A stretch of 64,000 nucleotides of DNA from CAZLMW01 sp964560875 (GTDB lineage Bacteria; Myxococcota_A; UBA9042): the NCBI GenBank assembly GCA_964560875.1, contig CAZLMW010000008.1:35883-99882 (forward strand). Direction: 5' to 3'. Every line of letters starts with the position of its first letter. The stretch's first letter is position 1. Below, one piece after another: positions 1 to 8,145 of this stretch. The notes below the pieces were generated by a model. That model worked only from the letters and a program-made list of their open reading frames with translations. It was not told the origin of the DNA and did no database searches. The position numbers were made by a program, and so were the translations under genes.

Positions 1-1
1 T

Positions 2-349
2 GTGCTGCGCGCGATGATGCGCGAGCCGGCAGCGGTGGAGGCGCTCGGTGTCGAAATGAATCGAACGATCGGTTCAGACAAAAGGTACGACAACTTCGTC
101 ACGAAGCTGTTCGCCGACCTGCGCGACGGGTCCAACATGGAGATGCGTGCCCGAGACCTGGTCGAGCGGATCGCCGTAGCGCTCCAGGCTTCGGTGCTGA
201 TGCAGGGCTCGTCTGAAGCGGTCGCCGATCTGTTCATCGCGAGCCGACTCGACGGCAATCATGGGCGCCACTACGGCACCCTGCCCGTCTCGAGCGGGAT
301 CGATGAAATCGTGGAGCGCGCCATGCCCGCCGCGGTGGCAGCGAGCTGA
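2..349 (+). CDS. AidB-like acyl-CoA dehydrogenase, C-terminal fragment (5' end outside window)
   Basis: The visible 115 residues are the last part of a flavin-dependent acyl-CoA dehydrogenase of the AidB/adaptive-response branch. The frame enters from the left edge, and its first codon (GTG) is an internal Val. The opening VLRAMMREP matches the segment after the conserved GSGNV..LD motif of AidB-like proteins. The later stretch ELVERIAVALQAS..LM, followed by ASRL and HYGTLP, is the usual C-terminal helix and tail. AidB binds DNA and FAD and is induced by alkylation in E. coli, while relatives act on isovaleryl-CoA, so the substrate cannot be decided from this fragment. The next gene starts 9 bases downstream on the same strand, suggesting cotranscription. 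Confidence 0.75.
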   Translation: MLRAMMREPAAVEALGVEMNRTIGSDKRYDNFVTKLFADLRDGSNMEMRARDLVERIAVALQASVLMQGSSEAVADLFIASRLDGNHGRHYGTLPVSSGIDEIVERAMPAAVAAS

Positions 350-358
350 GAGCAGATC

Positions 359-814
359 ATGAGAATCGCCGTCAGCGCGGATATGCGCACTTCGTTGGTC
401 GCTCACGTGCTGGACCAGCTAGCCAAGCGCAACCATGAAGCCGTCTTTTTCGGGCCCGACGAGCCCGGGGGCGAGACCGATTGGCCTGTGGTCACCGAGC
501 AAGCTGCGCGCGCTGTCGCGAACGGTGACGCAGAAGAGGCGATCGTCATCTGCTGGACGGGGACCGGGGCGAGCATTTGCGCCAACAAGGTGGTCGGAGT
601 CAGGGCCGCGCTGTGCGCCGACGCCGAGACAGCGCGCGGCGCTCGCAGGTGGAACCACGCCAACGCGTTGGCGCTGTCGATTCGCAAGACAACCAAGGCG
701 CTGGCGACCGAGATTCTCGACGCTTGGTTCGATGAGCCGTTCACGACCGACGCGTGGAACGAGGCGCAAATCGCGTATGTGAACGCGATGGAGTCAGTGA
801 CGCGCGACCCATAG
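359..814 (+). CDS. RpiB/LacA/LacB-family sugar-phosphate isomerase
   Basis: A 151-residue cytosolic protein of the usual RpiB length. It begins MRIAVSADMR and carries the family signature CWTGTGASICANKVVGVRAAL at about residues 62-82, which binds the sugar phosphate and stabilises the enediolate. A later RRWNHANALALS segment matches the conserved N/H-containing loop. RpiB interconverts ribose-5-phosphate and ribulose-5-phosphate, while LacAB act on galactose-6-phosphate. The catalytic Cys of classical RpiB is expected near position 65; here the loop reads VICWTGTG, so a Cys is present close by. ATG start 9 bases after the preceding stop. The gene ends 8 bases from the convergent stop of the next gene. 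Confidence 0.8.
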   Translation: MRIAVSADMRTSLVAHVLDQLAKRNHEAVFFGPDEPGGETDWPVVTEQAARAVANGDAEEAIVICWTGTGASICANKVVGVRAALCADAETARGARRWNHANALALSIRKTTKALATEILDAWFDEPFTTDAWNEAQIAYVNAMESVTRDP

Positions 815-822
815 AGGTGTCG

Positions 823-3800
823 CTACTTGTTGACGGGCACCACGCGGATGTTGTCGACGAAGAGGCCCTTGCCCTTGTTGCCCAGCGACGAGCCGTACAG
901 GCGCAGCTGCAGCGTCCACTTCTGGCCCTTGACCTTGGTCAGCGGCACCGTCACGTCCTTGTAGAGCTTCTTGCCGAGCGCGCAGGTGGTCGAACCGCAC
1001 ATGAACGGTTTCATCGTCCCGTAGTGCAAGTTCGTGCCGAAGCCACCACCAGTCTTCCGGATCCAGTAGTAAGGGTAATCCGACGCGTCCAGGTCGGTGT
1101 AGATGTCCATGAGCAGCGCGGCGTTCACCGGGATGTTGGTGGTGTCGATCGGCGGCGACTGGACGAATACAGCGTTGGTCGTGCGGCAGTACGTGCTGGT
1201 CCACGGGTGGCAGTAGTCGGTGCCGTCGTTGAGGTTGAGCGTGCAACCGTAGTCCTTGAGCTCGGGCACGACGGGGGTTTGGTCGACGTTCCACTTGACC
1301 GAGTACTGGGTGTTGGCCTTCGTCCATCCCTTGGGCCATGCCCCGCACGTGAAGTTCTGGCTCCAGATCGGCTTGGTGCACGCCGGACCACCCTTGCAGT
1401 CGCTGTCGTCGCAATCGACCTTGTCGTCGGCGTCGTTGTCCTTGCCGTCGGTGCAGATCTCCTGGCATTCCTTGGCGTCCTTGCACTCGGTGTCCTTGCA
1501 GTCGATCGCCCCGTCGCCGTCGTTGTCCTTGCCGTCGGTGCAGATTTCGGGCGTCTCCTGAAGCTTGCTCAGGCGGAAGTTGTCCATGAAGAATCCGGCG
1601 CCCTTATTGCCGAGCGTGTTGGCATAGAAGATGACGCGCAGGCGAATCTTGCCGCCGGCAGCCTTGTCGCTGATGAAGCCGTAGTCCTTGACCGGCACGT
1701 TTAGCTTGCTCTTTGGCACCTGGTGGAAGCCGAGGTACTGGCCAAACGTCGTACCATTTTCGCGGTAGAGGTAGATGGTCACCCGGTCGGTCGCAGAGTC
1801 GATGTCCATGTAGTAGTCGAAGCTGATCCGGACCTTGCCCTTGATCTTCTCGGCCGACATCCAGGGCGTCCACATCGTCGTGTTCACGGTGCGGCATCCG
1901 TTGCCCCAGCTGTGGCAGTAGTCCTTGCCGTTGTTCGCGTTGACGGTGCAGCCCCAGTCCTTGATGGCCGCGACCTTGGGCGTCTCATCGATGCCCCACT
2001 TCACGTTGGACTGGGAGTTGTTGAATGTCCATCCGGCGGTCTTGCCGCACTCGACGTTCACCTTCGCCGTGGTGCAATCATCCTTGGCTGGCACGCATTG
2101 GCCGGCCTTGCACGCGTCGCCGGTGGTGCACTTCTTGCCGTCCTCACACTTCGTGCCGTCCTTGCCCGCCGCGAATGTGCACGTGCCGGTCTTGGGATCG
2201 CAGGAATCGTTGGTGCATGTCTGGCCGTCGTCGCACGCCTTGCCGGTGCCGGGTTTGCAGGCGCCGTTCTTGCAGAAGTCGCCGGTCGTGCATTTGCCCA
2301 CGTCACAGGTCGCCCCGTTGTTGGCTGAGAAGCCGCACTTGCCGGTGGTCGGGTTGCACATGTCCTTGGTGCAGGTGTTGCCGTCGTCGCACACGGTGAC
2401 CTTGCCGCCGGCGCACTTGCCGTCCTTTTGACAGGTCGTGTTCGCGGTGCACTTGCTGTTGTCGTCGCACGGCGTGGGCTTGTCACCGGTCGCCGATGTG
2501 TGACGGCACTTGCCGGACTTGGGATCGCAGCTGTCCTTGGTGCAGATGTTCTTGTCATCGCAGTCCTTGGGCGCCGCGCCGCCGCACTTACCGGCCTTGC
2601 AGACGCCGTCGCCGGTGCACGGGTTGGCGTCGTCGCACTTGCCGTCCTTGCCCGCCCATGCGCACGCGCCGGTCTTGGCGTTGCACACATCGAGCGTGCA
2701 GACCTTCCCGTCGTCGCACTTGTCGTTCGTGCCGCCGCCGCAGACGCCTTTGACGCAGGTCTCACCGGTGGTGCAGGGGTTTGCATCGCTGCAGGCGCCG
2801 TCGAAAGCCGTGTTGGTGCAGCCCTTCTTCGCGTCGCACGAGGCCTTGGTGCACTTGTTGCCGTCGCCACAAGCCTTCTCGGGGTCGACCTTCTTGCCGG
2901 CTTTGCACGAACCATTGGCGCAGGCATCGCCGGCTGTGCATTTGTTCCCGTCGTCGCAGGCTCCCGCGGCTGCGGACCAACTGCAGCCGAGCTTCGGATC
3001 GCAAGCGTCCTTGGTGCATGGGTTGCCGTCATCGCAGTCGACCTTGGCGCCAGGCGCGCACTTACCGGCCTTGCAGGTGGACGCATCGAGGCACTTGGTC
3101 CCGTCGCCACACTTTGTCCCGTCCTTGACCGCGGCGTACTTGCAACCGCCGTTGGCGTCGCTACCGGATGCGCCACCCGCCGCGCAGGTGTCCACGGTGC
3201 ACGGGTTGTTGTCGTCGCAGCCCTTGCCGGACCCGAGCTTGCACGTGCCGGCCGCGCACTTGCCCTTGAGGCATTTGTTGTCATCGGAGCAGGGCGCACC
3301 GTCGGCGTTCGTCGCTAGGCAGCCCTGTTTCGGGTCGCAGCTGTCCTTGGTGCAGGCTTTGCCATCGTCACAGAGTTGGGGCTTGCCGGGAGCACATTTG
3401 CCGGCTTTGCAGACGTCACCTGTTGTGCACTTGTTGCCGTCATCGCACTTGGCTGTGGCCGGCTTGTTGACGCACTTGCCGGTGTCTTTATCGCAGCTGT
3501 CGACCGTGCAGTGGTTCTTGTCGTCGCAGCCCTTCTTCGCGGTCGCCTGGCATTTTCCGTTCTTGCACGCGTCGCCGATGGTGCAGCCGTCGCCGTCGTC
3601 GCATTTATCCGTGCTGGCGAGGAACACACAATTGCCGGTCGCGGCGTCGCACTTGTCCTTGGTGCATTTGTTGCTGTCGTCGCACGTCGTGTGTTTGCCG
3701 CCATCACACTTGCCGGCCTTGCAGATGCCGCCGGTGAAGCACTTGTTCTTCGCGCCGCACTTGGTGCCATCTTTCGCTTTGCCCGCCTGGCAGCCGACCT

Positions 3801-4659
3801 TCTTATCGCAGCCATTCACGGTGCAGGGGTTGCCATCGTCGCAGTCGAGCTTCGCGCCGCTGGTGCATGAGCCAGCCTTGCAGGTGTCTTTGCCGGTGCA
3901 CGCGTCGCCGTCACTACAGGTCGCGCCGTCCTTGAGCGGCATGATCTTGCACTGCCCAGCCAGGCAAACCGCGGTGTTGCACTGGCTGATCTTGACCAGC
4001 TTCAGACAGTCCAGGTTCACCTTGCACATCGGCTTGGGTCCCGCATCCACGGCGCCGCCGGCGTCCGGTGTGCCGGTGGCTGTATCGCCGCTCGTCGAAC
4101 CGCTGTCCGCCTCGGTGGAGCCGGAGTCAGCCGTCTGACCCGCGTCGGGGGTCGTGCCAGCATCCGGCGTCGACGAACCGGTATCCGCGGTCCCGCCAGC
4201 GTCGGGCGTAACCGAGCCGGTGTCGGGATCGCCGCTGCCAACGTCCGGAGTCGCGGTCCCTGTGTCGGGGGCCGTTGCGCCAGCGTCCGGCGTGACCGTG
4301 CCGGCGTCTGGTGTCGAAGTACCCGTGTCGGGCGTCGTTGTTCCCGCATCGGGCGTCGTTGTTCCCGTATCAGGTTGGGCTGAACCGGTGTCAGGCGCCG
4401 CTGTGCCCGCGTCTGGGGTGGTCGAACCCGTATCGGGATCCGTCGCACCGGCATCCTTGGGCCCTGTGCTCGTGTCGTCACCGACGTTGCCCGTATCGAC
4501 CTGGCCGCTGTCTCCGGCTGAATCCTCATCGGCCGAAGGCGGACCTTCCAACGTCTGGTCTTGGCCGCACGCCGCGGTCAACGACAGCAGGGCGAATGTG
4601 AAGCCAAGCGCGACCAGGCGGCCGCCAGCTATCTGGCTCTTCGTGGTGTGCACAAGCAT
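823..4659 (-). CDS. Large Cys-rich surface lipoprotein with C-terminal duplicated jelly-roll-like domains
   Basis: 1278 residues from ATG 4659, which has a GGGAG Shine-Dalgarno 7-8 bases upstream; an upstream in-frame start would add 25 residues before the signal peptide. Signal peptide with lipobox LTAAC (Cys31). Residues about 35-215 are a linker of repeated PDTG/PDAG units. Residues about 215-865 hold some twenty Cys-rich modules of the type CDDGNPCTxDxCD..G.C. From about 866 follow two related domains of about 160 residues (shared patterns VKW.(I/V)D.TP, DYCH.W and a final KG..F.DN.R). Between them lie two CTDGKDND.D...DC.D..C units, a motif common in myxobacterial surface proteins and plausibly Ca-binding. 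No catalytic motif was seen; probably exported and adhesive or structural. The module type recurs in three other genes of this window. Confidence 0.85.
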   Translation of the reverse strand: MLVHTTKSQIAGGRLVALGFTFALLSLTAACGQDQTLEGPPSADEDSAGDSGQVDTGNVGDDTSTGPKDAGATDPDTGSTTPDAGTAAPDTGSAQPDTGTTTPDAGTTTPDTGTSTPDAGTVTPDAGATAPDTGTATPDVGSGDPDTGSVTPDAGGTADTGSSTPDAGTTPDAGQTADSGSTEADSGSTSGDTATGTPDAGGAVDAGPKPMCKVNLDCLKLVKISQCNTAVCLAGQCKIMPLKDGATCSDGDACTGKDTCKAGSCTSGAKLDCDDGNPCTVNGCDKKVGCQAGKAKDGTKCGAKNKCFTGGICKAGKCDGGKHTTCDDSNKCTKDKCDAATGNCVFLASTDKCDDGDGCTIGDACKNGKCQATAKKGCDDKNHCTVDSCDKDTGKCVNKPATAKCDDGNKCTTGDVCKAGKCAPGKPQLCDDGKACTKDSCDPKQGCLATNADGAPCSDDNKCLKGKCAAGTCKLGSGKGCDDNNPCTVDTCAAGGASGSDANGGCKYAAVKDGTKCGDGTKCLDASTCKAGKCAPGAKVDCDDGNPCTKDACDPKLGCSWSAAAGACDDGNKCTAGDACANGSCKAGKKVDPEKACGDGNKCTKASCDAKKGCTNTAFDGACSDANPCTTGETCVKGVCGGGTNDKCDDGKVCTLDVCNAKTGACAWAGKDGKCDDANPCTGDGVCKAGKCGGAAPKDCDDKNICTKDSCDPKSGKCRHTSATGDKPTPCDDNSKCTANTTCQKDGKCAGGKVTVCDDGNTCTKDMCNPTTGKCGFSANNGATCDVGKCTTGDFCKNGACKPGTGKACDDGQTCTNDSCDPKTGTCTFAAGKDGTKCEDGKKCTTGDACKAGQCVPAKDDCTTAKVNVECGKTAGWTFNNSQSNVKWGIDETPKVAAIKDWGCTVNANNGKDYCHSWGNGCRTVNTTMWTPWMSAEKIKGKVRISFDYYMDIDSATDRVTIYLYRENGTTFGQYLGFHQVPKSKLNVPVKDYGFISDKAAGGKIRLRVIFYANTLGNKGAGFFMDNFRLSKLQETPEICTDGKDNDGDGAIDCKDTECKDAKECQEICTDGKDNDADDKVDCDDSDCKGGPACTKPIWSQNFTCGAWPKGWTKANTQYSVKWNVDQTPVVPELKDYGCTLNLNDGTDYCHPWTSTYCRTTNAVFVQSPPIDTTNIPVNAALLMDIYTDLDASDYPYYWIRKTGGGFGTNLHYGTMKPFMCGSTTCALGKKLYKDVTVPLTKVKGQKWTLQLRLYGSSLGNKGKGLFVDNIRVVPVNK

Positions 4660-5003
4660 CGTGGCTCCCGTTTCGGGCTCGCGGATACAGATTTCCTTTT
4701 GCCGCGCGCACGGCAGGCAGCATCCGGGCGACACAGGGCTCGGTCAAATTAGGTTGTGTGTCGAATTATGCGACGGTGGCTCGTGGCCCAATCGCGCGCT
4801 TTTTCAACGGGCGGACAATGTCGATTAACCGGCATCTTTCCATGTTGTTAGAAGCACTGGTATGATGGCATGATCATATTATCACTTGACCGAACAAGCG
4901 AGCAAGATCGCGGTTGGTCGCGGTGGCGCCAGCCGTCGTCAAATAGAAAAAACTGAACGGTGTTTGAATTTAGATGGCGTGTGCGTCTGGCCGAACCAAA
5001 GGG
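4660..5003. other. AT-richer intergenic region with the upstream region of the Cys-rich lipoprotein gene
   Basis: No coding region is supported here. About 4740-4990 is clearly richer in A/T than its surroundings. It holds the leader of the minus-strand lipoprotein gene and the 3' end of the regulator gene. Confidence 0.5.
4765..4791 (-). promoter_or_regulatory. Weak candidate sigma-70-type promoter for the Cys-rich lipoprotein
   Basis: On the minus strand CATAAT (4770-4765) could serve as -10, with TTGGGC (4791-4786) 15 bases upstream as -35. The spacing is short and the -35 poor, so this is tentative. Confidence 0.2.
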
Positions 5004-6302
5004 TCAAGCGTCCACTTCGCGAAACATGCGGATCAACTCGGTCTGCGAGTACCCGAGTGCGACCGCCATCTCTTTGACGCCGCCGTGCACTGCGAGCAGG
5101 TGGCAGAGCTGGACCGCGGTGTAGGACGGGCGCACCGGGGCGTTATTCGTGAGCTTGCGCAGCCCGCCCTGACTCCTGCCATGCAGGCTGTCTTTCACGT
5201 CGCGAATGAGCGACGCGGGCAGATCATCGACCTTGCAGCCGTCCGCGCCCATCGTGCGGCTGAGCGGTGTCAGGATCGTCTTCAGTTCCTCGAGGTTTCC
5301 CGGCCATGCGTAGTGCAGCAGCATCTCGGCCGCGTCGGCGTCGAGCGCGCTGCCCCAGGTCGAGGCGTAGCGGTTGTCACCAAGCGGGGCGACGACGTCC
5401 GCGAGAGCGACCACGTCCATCTTGCGCAAGGCCAGCGGCTGGAGCTCGATATGGTGCTCGCTGAGCAGCTCGGCGAGGCGCAGGTCGAATTGGCCGGCGT
5501 CGGCGAGCTCCATCAAAGAGCGCTCGGCAAGCGCGACGATCCGCACATCGTAGTCGTACATCCGGTCCGGATCGCCGAGCAGTCGACGGATGGCGATCTG
5601 CAGGCTCTCTGCCATCCGGTCGCAGCGGCCAAGGATGAGCGTGCCGCCACTTGACTGCTCGATCAGTCCATTGCCGTGGCGGCCACCGCCGAACAGCATG
5701 TCGAACGCCTCGTCTCCGGCCGAATCTTCCATGCGAACGGCGACTTTCGTACCGGTCCGACCACTTTGGCGATGGATCTCACGGGCCAGTTTGCCCTTGC
5801 CAGCACCGTCGGCGCCGGAGACGAGAATCGTCACACCGCTGCGCGCCAAGGTGGTGGTTTGTTCGCGCAGCTGCCGCGCCGCTTCCGAGGCGCCTGGAAT
5901 GCCCGGAATCGACCCGATGAAGGCCGACGCGCGCCCGAGGTCGTGCTCGACCACCGCGACGGTGTTGCCGATCCGAAGAACTGCGCCATGTCGGAGCGGC
6001 TGGCGATGCACGCGCTTGCCACGGATCCAGGTACCGTTGGAGCTCTGCAGGTCCTCAACGGCGATGTCCTCGGATTGAATGTCGACGTGCAGCGTGGCGT
6101 GGCGTCGGGACAGGCGTTGATCGTCGATCGTTACCGCACGAGGGCCATTGCCCGCCGAGCGCCCGACACAGGTTTCGCCGCCGCCCAGCTCGACGACACG
6201 GCCGCAGGACAGCTTGTCCGGCGACGCAATCACATGAAGACGCCACTGCTTGGTGGCTTCGAAAGCGTCTCGCCCCAGCGTTGCACGAATCGTGTTGGTC
6301 AT
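5004..6302 (-). CDS. FHA-domain regulator with a degenerate sigma-54-activator-like AAA domain and Fis-type HTH
   Basis: 432 residues from ATG 6302; the frame is open further upstream (to 6539) but that part has no recognisable content. N-terminal FHA domain at about 45-118: GRSAGNGP, SRRH and SSNGTW are the phosphopeptide-binding loops. The AAA region at about 135-360 keeps the shape of NtrC-type activators: Walker A-like GADGAGKGK, then SGGTLIL, then WPGNLEELK. However, the GAFTGA sigma-54 contact loop is absent and the Walker B acidic pair after GGTLIL is replaced by GRCDRM. The C-terminal 45 residues resemble a Fis-type HTH. It is probably a phosphorylation-sensing DNA-binding protein that no longer remodels sigma-54 polymerase. 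Confidence 0.75.
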   Translation of the reverse strand: MTNTIRATLGRDAFEATKQWRLHVIASPDKLSCGRVVELGGGETCVGRSAGNGPRAVTIDDQRLSRRHATLHVDIQSEDIAVEDLQSSNGTWIRGKRVHRQPLRHGAVLRIGNTVAVVEHDLGRASAFIGSIPGIPGASEAARQLREQTTTLARSGVTILVSGADGAGKGKLAREIHRQSGRTGTKVAVRMEDSAGDEAFDMLFGGGRHGNGLIEQSSGGTLILGRCDRMAESLQIAIRRLLGDPDRMYDYDVRIVALAERSLMELADAGQFDLRLAELLSEHHIELQPLALRKMDVVALADVVAPLGDNRYASTWGSALDADAAEMLLHYAWPGNLEELKTILTPLSRTMGADGCKVDDLPASLIRDVKDSLHGRSQGGLRKLTNNAPVRPSYTAVQLCHLLAVHGGVKEMAVALGYSQTELIRMFREVDA

Positions 6303-6579
6303 GGCTGCGGCAGAGGCTAGCAGACTGCGACGAAATGGGAACAACCGCTCAGCAGGCCCTCGATCGGGGCACGGATGAGACGCTGCGCGGCCCAGCGTTG
6401 TGGTCGAACTTGCAGTGCCCGTCATGGCGCGCGAAACCGTCCGGGTGTCGCAGGTGCGACAACGAAACACAACCAGTCCTGCTGCTCGGTGTTGGTCGCC
6501 TGCTGTGCACTGGCGATCGCGGGGGCTGCAGGCGGTCACCGGCGGGTTGGAACCGAAGCTCTGACGCCGAGCCAGCGAC
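6303..6579. other. Non-coding stretch between regulator and small lipoprotein
   Basis: No supported gene, clear terminator or conserved element was seen. It should contain the promoter of the minus-strand FHA regulator. Confidence 0.35.
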
Positions 6580-7125
6580 CTATTCGTATTTGGGGCGCAG
6601 CTTCTTGGGCAGCTGCAGCTTCACGTTGATGGAGATGGTCTTGCCTTTGACGAGCGTGATCGGGTCGCTGATCCACGGCAACCAACTGTCGTCCACGGCG
6701 TCGACGTAGAATTTCCAGTGGCCCGGGTGCAGGTCGGTCACGTAGCGGCCGTTCTCGTTGGGGTTGAACTCCTTGACGTCTTTGCGGTCGGTCGGCCGGT
6801 AGCCCTCTTCATGCAAGCGCTCGATGAGTTCGACCGCTGTAAACCGGAACTGCGACGCCATGTAGGACGGTCGTCCCTCGATCGCTTTACCCTGGCCGTT
6901 TAGCGCCATGCGAACGCGCGCCATGCCCTCGGTCGGCGGCTCGTTCCACATCCTGTCGAAGTAATCGATGTCGTCGAGGTGCGGCGGTGGCTGTTCCTTC
7001 TTCTTCTTCTTCTTGGCCTTGCGTGTGTGCGCGGTCTTGAAGGGTTTGGGCTTCTTCTCTTCGCACCCGACGAGCCCGGCGGCGAGCAGAGTGGCGGCGA
7101 TAGCGATGGCAATGTGGCGGATCAT
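6580..7125 (-). CDS. Small lipoprotein with Lys-rich linker, unknown function
   Basis: 181 residues from ATG 7125. The signal peptide MIRHIAIAIAATLLAAGLVGC ends in lipobox LVGC (Cys21). It is followed by a strongly basic tract with seven consecutive Lys and a PPP segment. The body has the pattern YFDRMWNEPP..GMARVRMALNGQG and later DLHPGHWKFYVDAVDDSWLPWISDPITLVKGKTISINVKLQLP. The last part reads like a small beta-sandwich resembling carboxypeptidase-regulatory or Ig-like folds, but this is only an impression. I do not recognise the family. The start was chosen because it opens directly on the signal peptide; a longer reading adds 61 residues without signal features. Confidence 0.65.
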   Translation of the reverse strand: MIRHIAIAIAATLLAAGLVGCEEKKPKPFKTAHTRKAKKKKKKEQPPPHLDDIDYFDRMWNEPPTEGMARVRMALNGQGKAIEGRPSYMASQFRFTAVELIERLHEEGYRPTDRKDVKEFNPNENGRYVTDLHPGHWKFYVDAVDDSWLPWISDPITLVKGKTISINVKLQLPKKLRPKYE

Positions 7126-7436
7126 GTCGCCATGTTTGGGCTCGGCTTGCGCGAGGTCAACCCAGGGGTCGGGATGCTCGCCGCCAGCCGCCAGCGATGG
7201 ACTTTGAGATCCCTGGCGTGGTGGCAGACGTGGAGCTTGCGGTGCGCGAATCGTGTGGTCGCTGCTTTCATGGTCGCCTCCTCGGCGCCGGATGAGCGGC
7301 GCCCTCACCCCGAGAGGGCCGCCGATCAGCCGGCGTTGAGGAGGCTCGAGGAGCGAGGGGGTGCTCGGGTTCGCGTTCGGGTGCTGATGCCCGCGGGGCG
7401 CTCGTCGGCGGGCGTCAGCTCACGAAACTACGACAC

Positions 7437-7458
7437 AAACAGTCACCCTTGACTGTTT
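7437..7458. promoter_or_regulatory. TetR-type operator 1 (perfect inverted repeat)
   Basis: AAACAGTCA (7437-7445) and its exact complement TGACTGTTT (7450-7458) flank a 4-base spacer. The repeat overlaps the putative -35 of the tetR-family gene starting at 7504. Confidence 0.75.
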
Positions 7459-7477
7459 TGCTGGAAGCTCCTAAACC
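7449..7477 (+). promoter_or_regulatory. Putative promoter of the tetR-sterol desaturase operon
   Basis: TTGACT (7449-7454) and TAAACC (7472-7477) are separated by 17 bases. The -35 lies inside operator 1 and the -10 overlaps operator 2, as expected for an autorepressed promoter. The -10 is a poor match to consensus. Confidence 0.45.
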
Positions 7478-7493
7478 GTCAACTCTGACTGTT
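7474..7493. promoter_or_regulatory. TetR-type operator 2 (inverted repeat, one mismatch)
   Basis: AACCGTCA (7474-7481) and TGACTGTT (7486-7493) have the same 4-base spacing and half-sites as operator 1, with one mismatch. The two centres are 36 bases apart. The repeat ends 10 bases before the tetR-family start codon. Confidence 0.7.
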
Positions 7494-7503
7494 CAGGCAA
7501 GAC

Positions 7504-8145
7504 ATGGCAACGGCACAACCACAACGCAAACGACAAGCTCGAGCCGAAGCGACGCGGACCCGGTTGTTGGATGCGACGCTCGCGGTTCTCACGGAGCGCG
7601 GCTACGCGGGTACAACAACGACAGCTGTTTGCCGGAGAGCGTCGTGTTCGCGCGGCCAGTTGCTGCATCACTTCCCGAGTCGAGAGAGCCTCCTCGTCGC
7701 CGCCTTGTTTCGGGTGCTATCCGACCGCGTGGAAGGGTTTGTCGGCGCGGTGCAGGGCCCGATGGCCCCGGAGACTTTCATTCGCACGCTGTGGGCGCAG
7801 TGGCAGGGCGACGCATACGTGGCGTGGCTGGAGTTGGCGGTTGCTTCGCGAACAAATCCCGCGTTGCGCGAACCGCTCCAGGACGCGATGCAGGGCTTTG
7901 ACCGGCTCATCACGGACGCCTTCGACGCGCTCGTGCCGTCCACGACGCTGTCCGCGCCGCTGCGAGAACAGGCGCCATTGCTGCTGTTCGCGATGTTCAA
8001 CGGCCTGGCGGTGGCGCGGATCTATGAGCCCGAAGGCCGATCCGAGCCTCGCATCGAGTCCATCTCCGCGGTGGTGAACGCTGTGATCCCAAATAACGTT
8101 GGCGTCAAGACCGCTTCGCACCCGCACAGGCAACGAAATGACTGA
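7504..8145 (+). CDS. TetR/AcrR-family transcriptional regulator
   Basis: 213 residues. The N-terminal HTH spans about residues 12-58: RTRLLDATLAVLTERGYAGTTTTAVCRRASCSRGQLLHHFPSRESLL is the usual TetR helix-turn-helix followed by the FxxKexL-type helix. The rest is an all-helical ligand domain with no recognisable specificity. The start codon follows two matching palindromes, the likely self-operators. The 3' end overlaps the sterol-desaturase gene by 8 bases (ATGACTGA), so the two are probably translationally coupled and the regulator is expected to control both. The ligand is unknown; a lipid or hydrophobic compound would fit the neighbour. Confidence 0.9.
   Translation: MATAQPQRKRQARAEATRTRLLDATLAVLTERGYAGTTTTAVCRRASCSRGQLLHHFPSRESLLVAALFRVLSDRVEGFVGAVQGPMAPETFIRTLWAQWQGDAYVAWLELAVASRTNPALREPLQDAMQGFDRLITDAFDALVPSTTLSAPLREQAPLLLFAMFNGLAVARIYEPEGRSEPRIESISAVVNAVIPNNVGVKTASHPHRQRND

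Noticed and set aside
2510..4138. Plus-strand 542-residue open frame opposite the Cys-rich lipoprotein
   Set aside because: It is the regular antisense shadow of repeated CDDG codons (Ser/Leu/Pro/His repeats) with no signal, ribosome-binding site or domain.
5004..6539. Longer N-terminus for the FHA regulator
   Set aside because: The extra 79 residues are Arg/Cys/Ser-rich without domain content, and the FHA domain is complete from ATG 6302.
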